5,432 bases of DNA. Source: Alphaproteobacteria bacterium (GTDB lineage Bacteria > Pseudomonadota > Alphaproteobacteria > GCA-2731375). Location of the stretch: positions 1 through 5,432 of the forward strand of contig JASLMY010000292.1 in the NCBI GenBank assembly GCA_030746295.1, written 5' to 3'. The position numbers and the translations under genes were made by a program. The notes under the pieces are model-generated. The model made no database searches. It saw only the letters and a list, made by a program, of their open reading frames with translations, and was not told the origin of the DNA. Positions within the stretch are counted from its first letter, which is position 1. Each line of letters starts with the position of its first letter. Of the stretch, positions 5,117-5,432 are shown piece by piece.

Positions 5117-5432
5117 GGTCGAGGGCTCCTTGGATCTCGATGACGTGGGCCAGCATCGCTTTCGCCTTTGCGAGTTGGCGGTTTTGAATCTGCTCACGGA
5201 TGCCCCCGTCCCGGGCGTAGGCCTGGCGTCGCCACGCCCCAGGCAGAAAGGCGTTCAGCAAAATCAAGCACCAACGCAGCCCATAGAGCGGGTAGAGCAG
5301 GTCGAGACGGGCCGCGAACGTAGACTCGTCGTGGAACATCCGGGCGGCGCCGTTGCGGAAACGCCGCTTCAGTGGCTCCGACAACCGCATCCCGGGATGC
5401 AGCAGAAAGTCGGCGACCAGCTTCACGGGGTC
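5106..5432 (-). CDS. Phosphotransferase/sugar kinase of aminoglycoside-phosphotransferase type, C-terminal part only
   Basis: The gene enters from the right edge; only its last 108 residues and the TGA stop are visible. The first visible codons read D-P-V-K-L-V-A-D-F-L-L-H-P-G-M. This resembles the end of the APH/choline-kinase fold in proteins found in sugar-biosynthesis clusters, where an Asp-Pro pair precedes a 'DFLLHPGM' stretch. The GTG at 5426 lies inside this conserved stretch, so it is a Val codon and not the start. Residues 47-64 are hydrophobic and aromatic (YPLYGLRWCLILLNAFLP), and a basic, probably helical tail follows. The ATP-binding and catalytic Asp motifs lie outside the window, so activity cannot be judged. 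Its end overlaps the transketolase N-subunit gene by 11 bp, implying co-transcription and coupled translation. Inferred role: ATP-dependent phosphorylation of a sugar that feeds the transketolase or a nucleotide-sugar step. The family call rests on a short C-terminal stretch and is less secure than the others. Confidence 0.72.
   Translation of the reverse strand, partial: DPVKLVADFLLHPGMRLSEPLKRRFRNGAARMFHDESTFAARLDLLYPLYGLRWCLILLNAFLPGAWRRQAYARDGGIREQIQNRQLAKAKAMLAHVIEIQGALDHDA
5126..5131 (-). promoter_or_regulatory. Ribosome binding site of the transketolase N-subunit gene
   Basis: On the minus strand this reads AAGGAG, 9 nt before the first of two adjacent ATG codons (5116) and 12 nt before the second. 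It lies inside the 3' end of the kinase gene. It selects the ATG at 5116 over the upstream in-frame start at 5197. Confidence 0.75.

Larger units (their letters stand above)
1..5432 (-). other. Single eight-gene operon, probable rare-sugar biosynthesis or tailoring cassette
   Basis: Junctions in transcription order are: 11-bp overlap, 3-bp gap, 4-bp ATGA overlap, 8-bp overlap, 4-bp gap, 19-bp gap and 2-bp gap. No intergenic space is large enough for a promoter or a terminator hairpin, so all eight genes should share one transcript that starts right of the window and continues past its left edge. The mix of kinase, split transketolase, oxygenase, two methyltransferases, an RmlD-like reductase and a LIC12192-type protein fits a carbohydrate-modification cassette. 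The functional reading is inference from the families. Confidence 0.85.

Noticed and set aside
5117..5197. A 27-residue N-terminal extension of the transketolase N-subunit.
   Set aside because: It lies inside the kinase gene in another frame, does not look like the family, and the ATG at 5116 has an AAGGAG at good spacing.
5424..5426. GTG as the start of a 106-residue protein at the right edge.
   Set aside because: The codons immediately upstream (Asp-Pro) continue the conserved stretch in frame to the edge, so this is an internal Val in a truncated gene.

Overview
The window is a solid block of eight genes, all on the minus strand, transcribed from right to left. The DNA is GC-rich with strong G/C preference at third codon positions. 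Together with the gene content (surface-carbohydrate or nucleotide-sugar functions), this suggests a high-GC Gram-negative bacterium, probably a proteobacterium. The sequence alone does not settle the taxon.

Layout in transcription order: (1) the last 108 residues of a phosphotransferase/kinase of the aminoglycoside-phosphotransferase type, running off the right edge; (2) and (3) the N- and C-terminal halves of a transketolase as two separate subunits; (4) a 2-oxoglutarate/Fe(II)-dependent oxygenase-like protein; (5) a small 134-residue protein that I recognise from memory as the LIC12192-type 'sporadic carbohydrate cluster' family, of unknown function; (6) and (7) two unrelated class I SAM-dependent methyltransferases; (8) an RmlD-like NAD(P)-dependent sugar-nucleotide reductase/epimerase, running off the left edge. 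Neighbouring genes overlap by 4-11 bp or are separated by at most 19 bp, so there is no room for internal promoters or terminators outside coding sequence, and the block is almost certainly one operon. No stretch over 300 bases lacks a gene. I saw no RNA gene, mobile element, repeat array or CRISPR.

How the genes may work together (inference): the set looks like a cassette that builds or tailors an unusual sugar. The kinase would phosphorylate a sugar, the split transketolase would move a two-carbon unit to or from a phosphorylated sugar, the RmlD-like enzyme would reduce or epimerise a keto-sugar, the oxygenase would hydroxylate or oxidise, and the methyltransferases would methylate. No glycosyltransferase, nucleotidyltransferase or transporter lies in the window, so activation and polymer assembly must be encoded elsewhere. 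The product is unknown. The most interesting item is the combination itself, particularly the uncharacterised 134-residue protein between the oxygenase and the methyltransferases.
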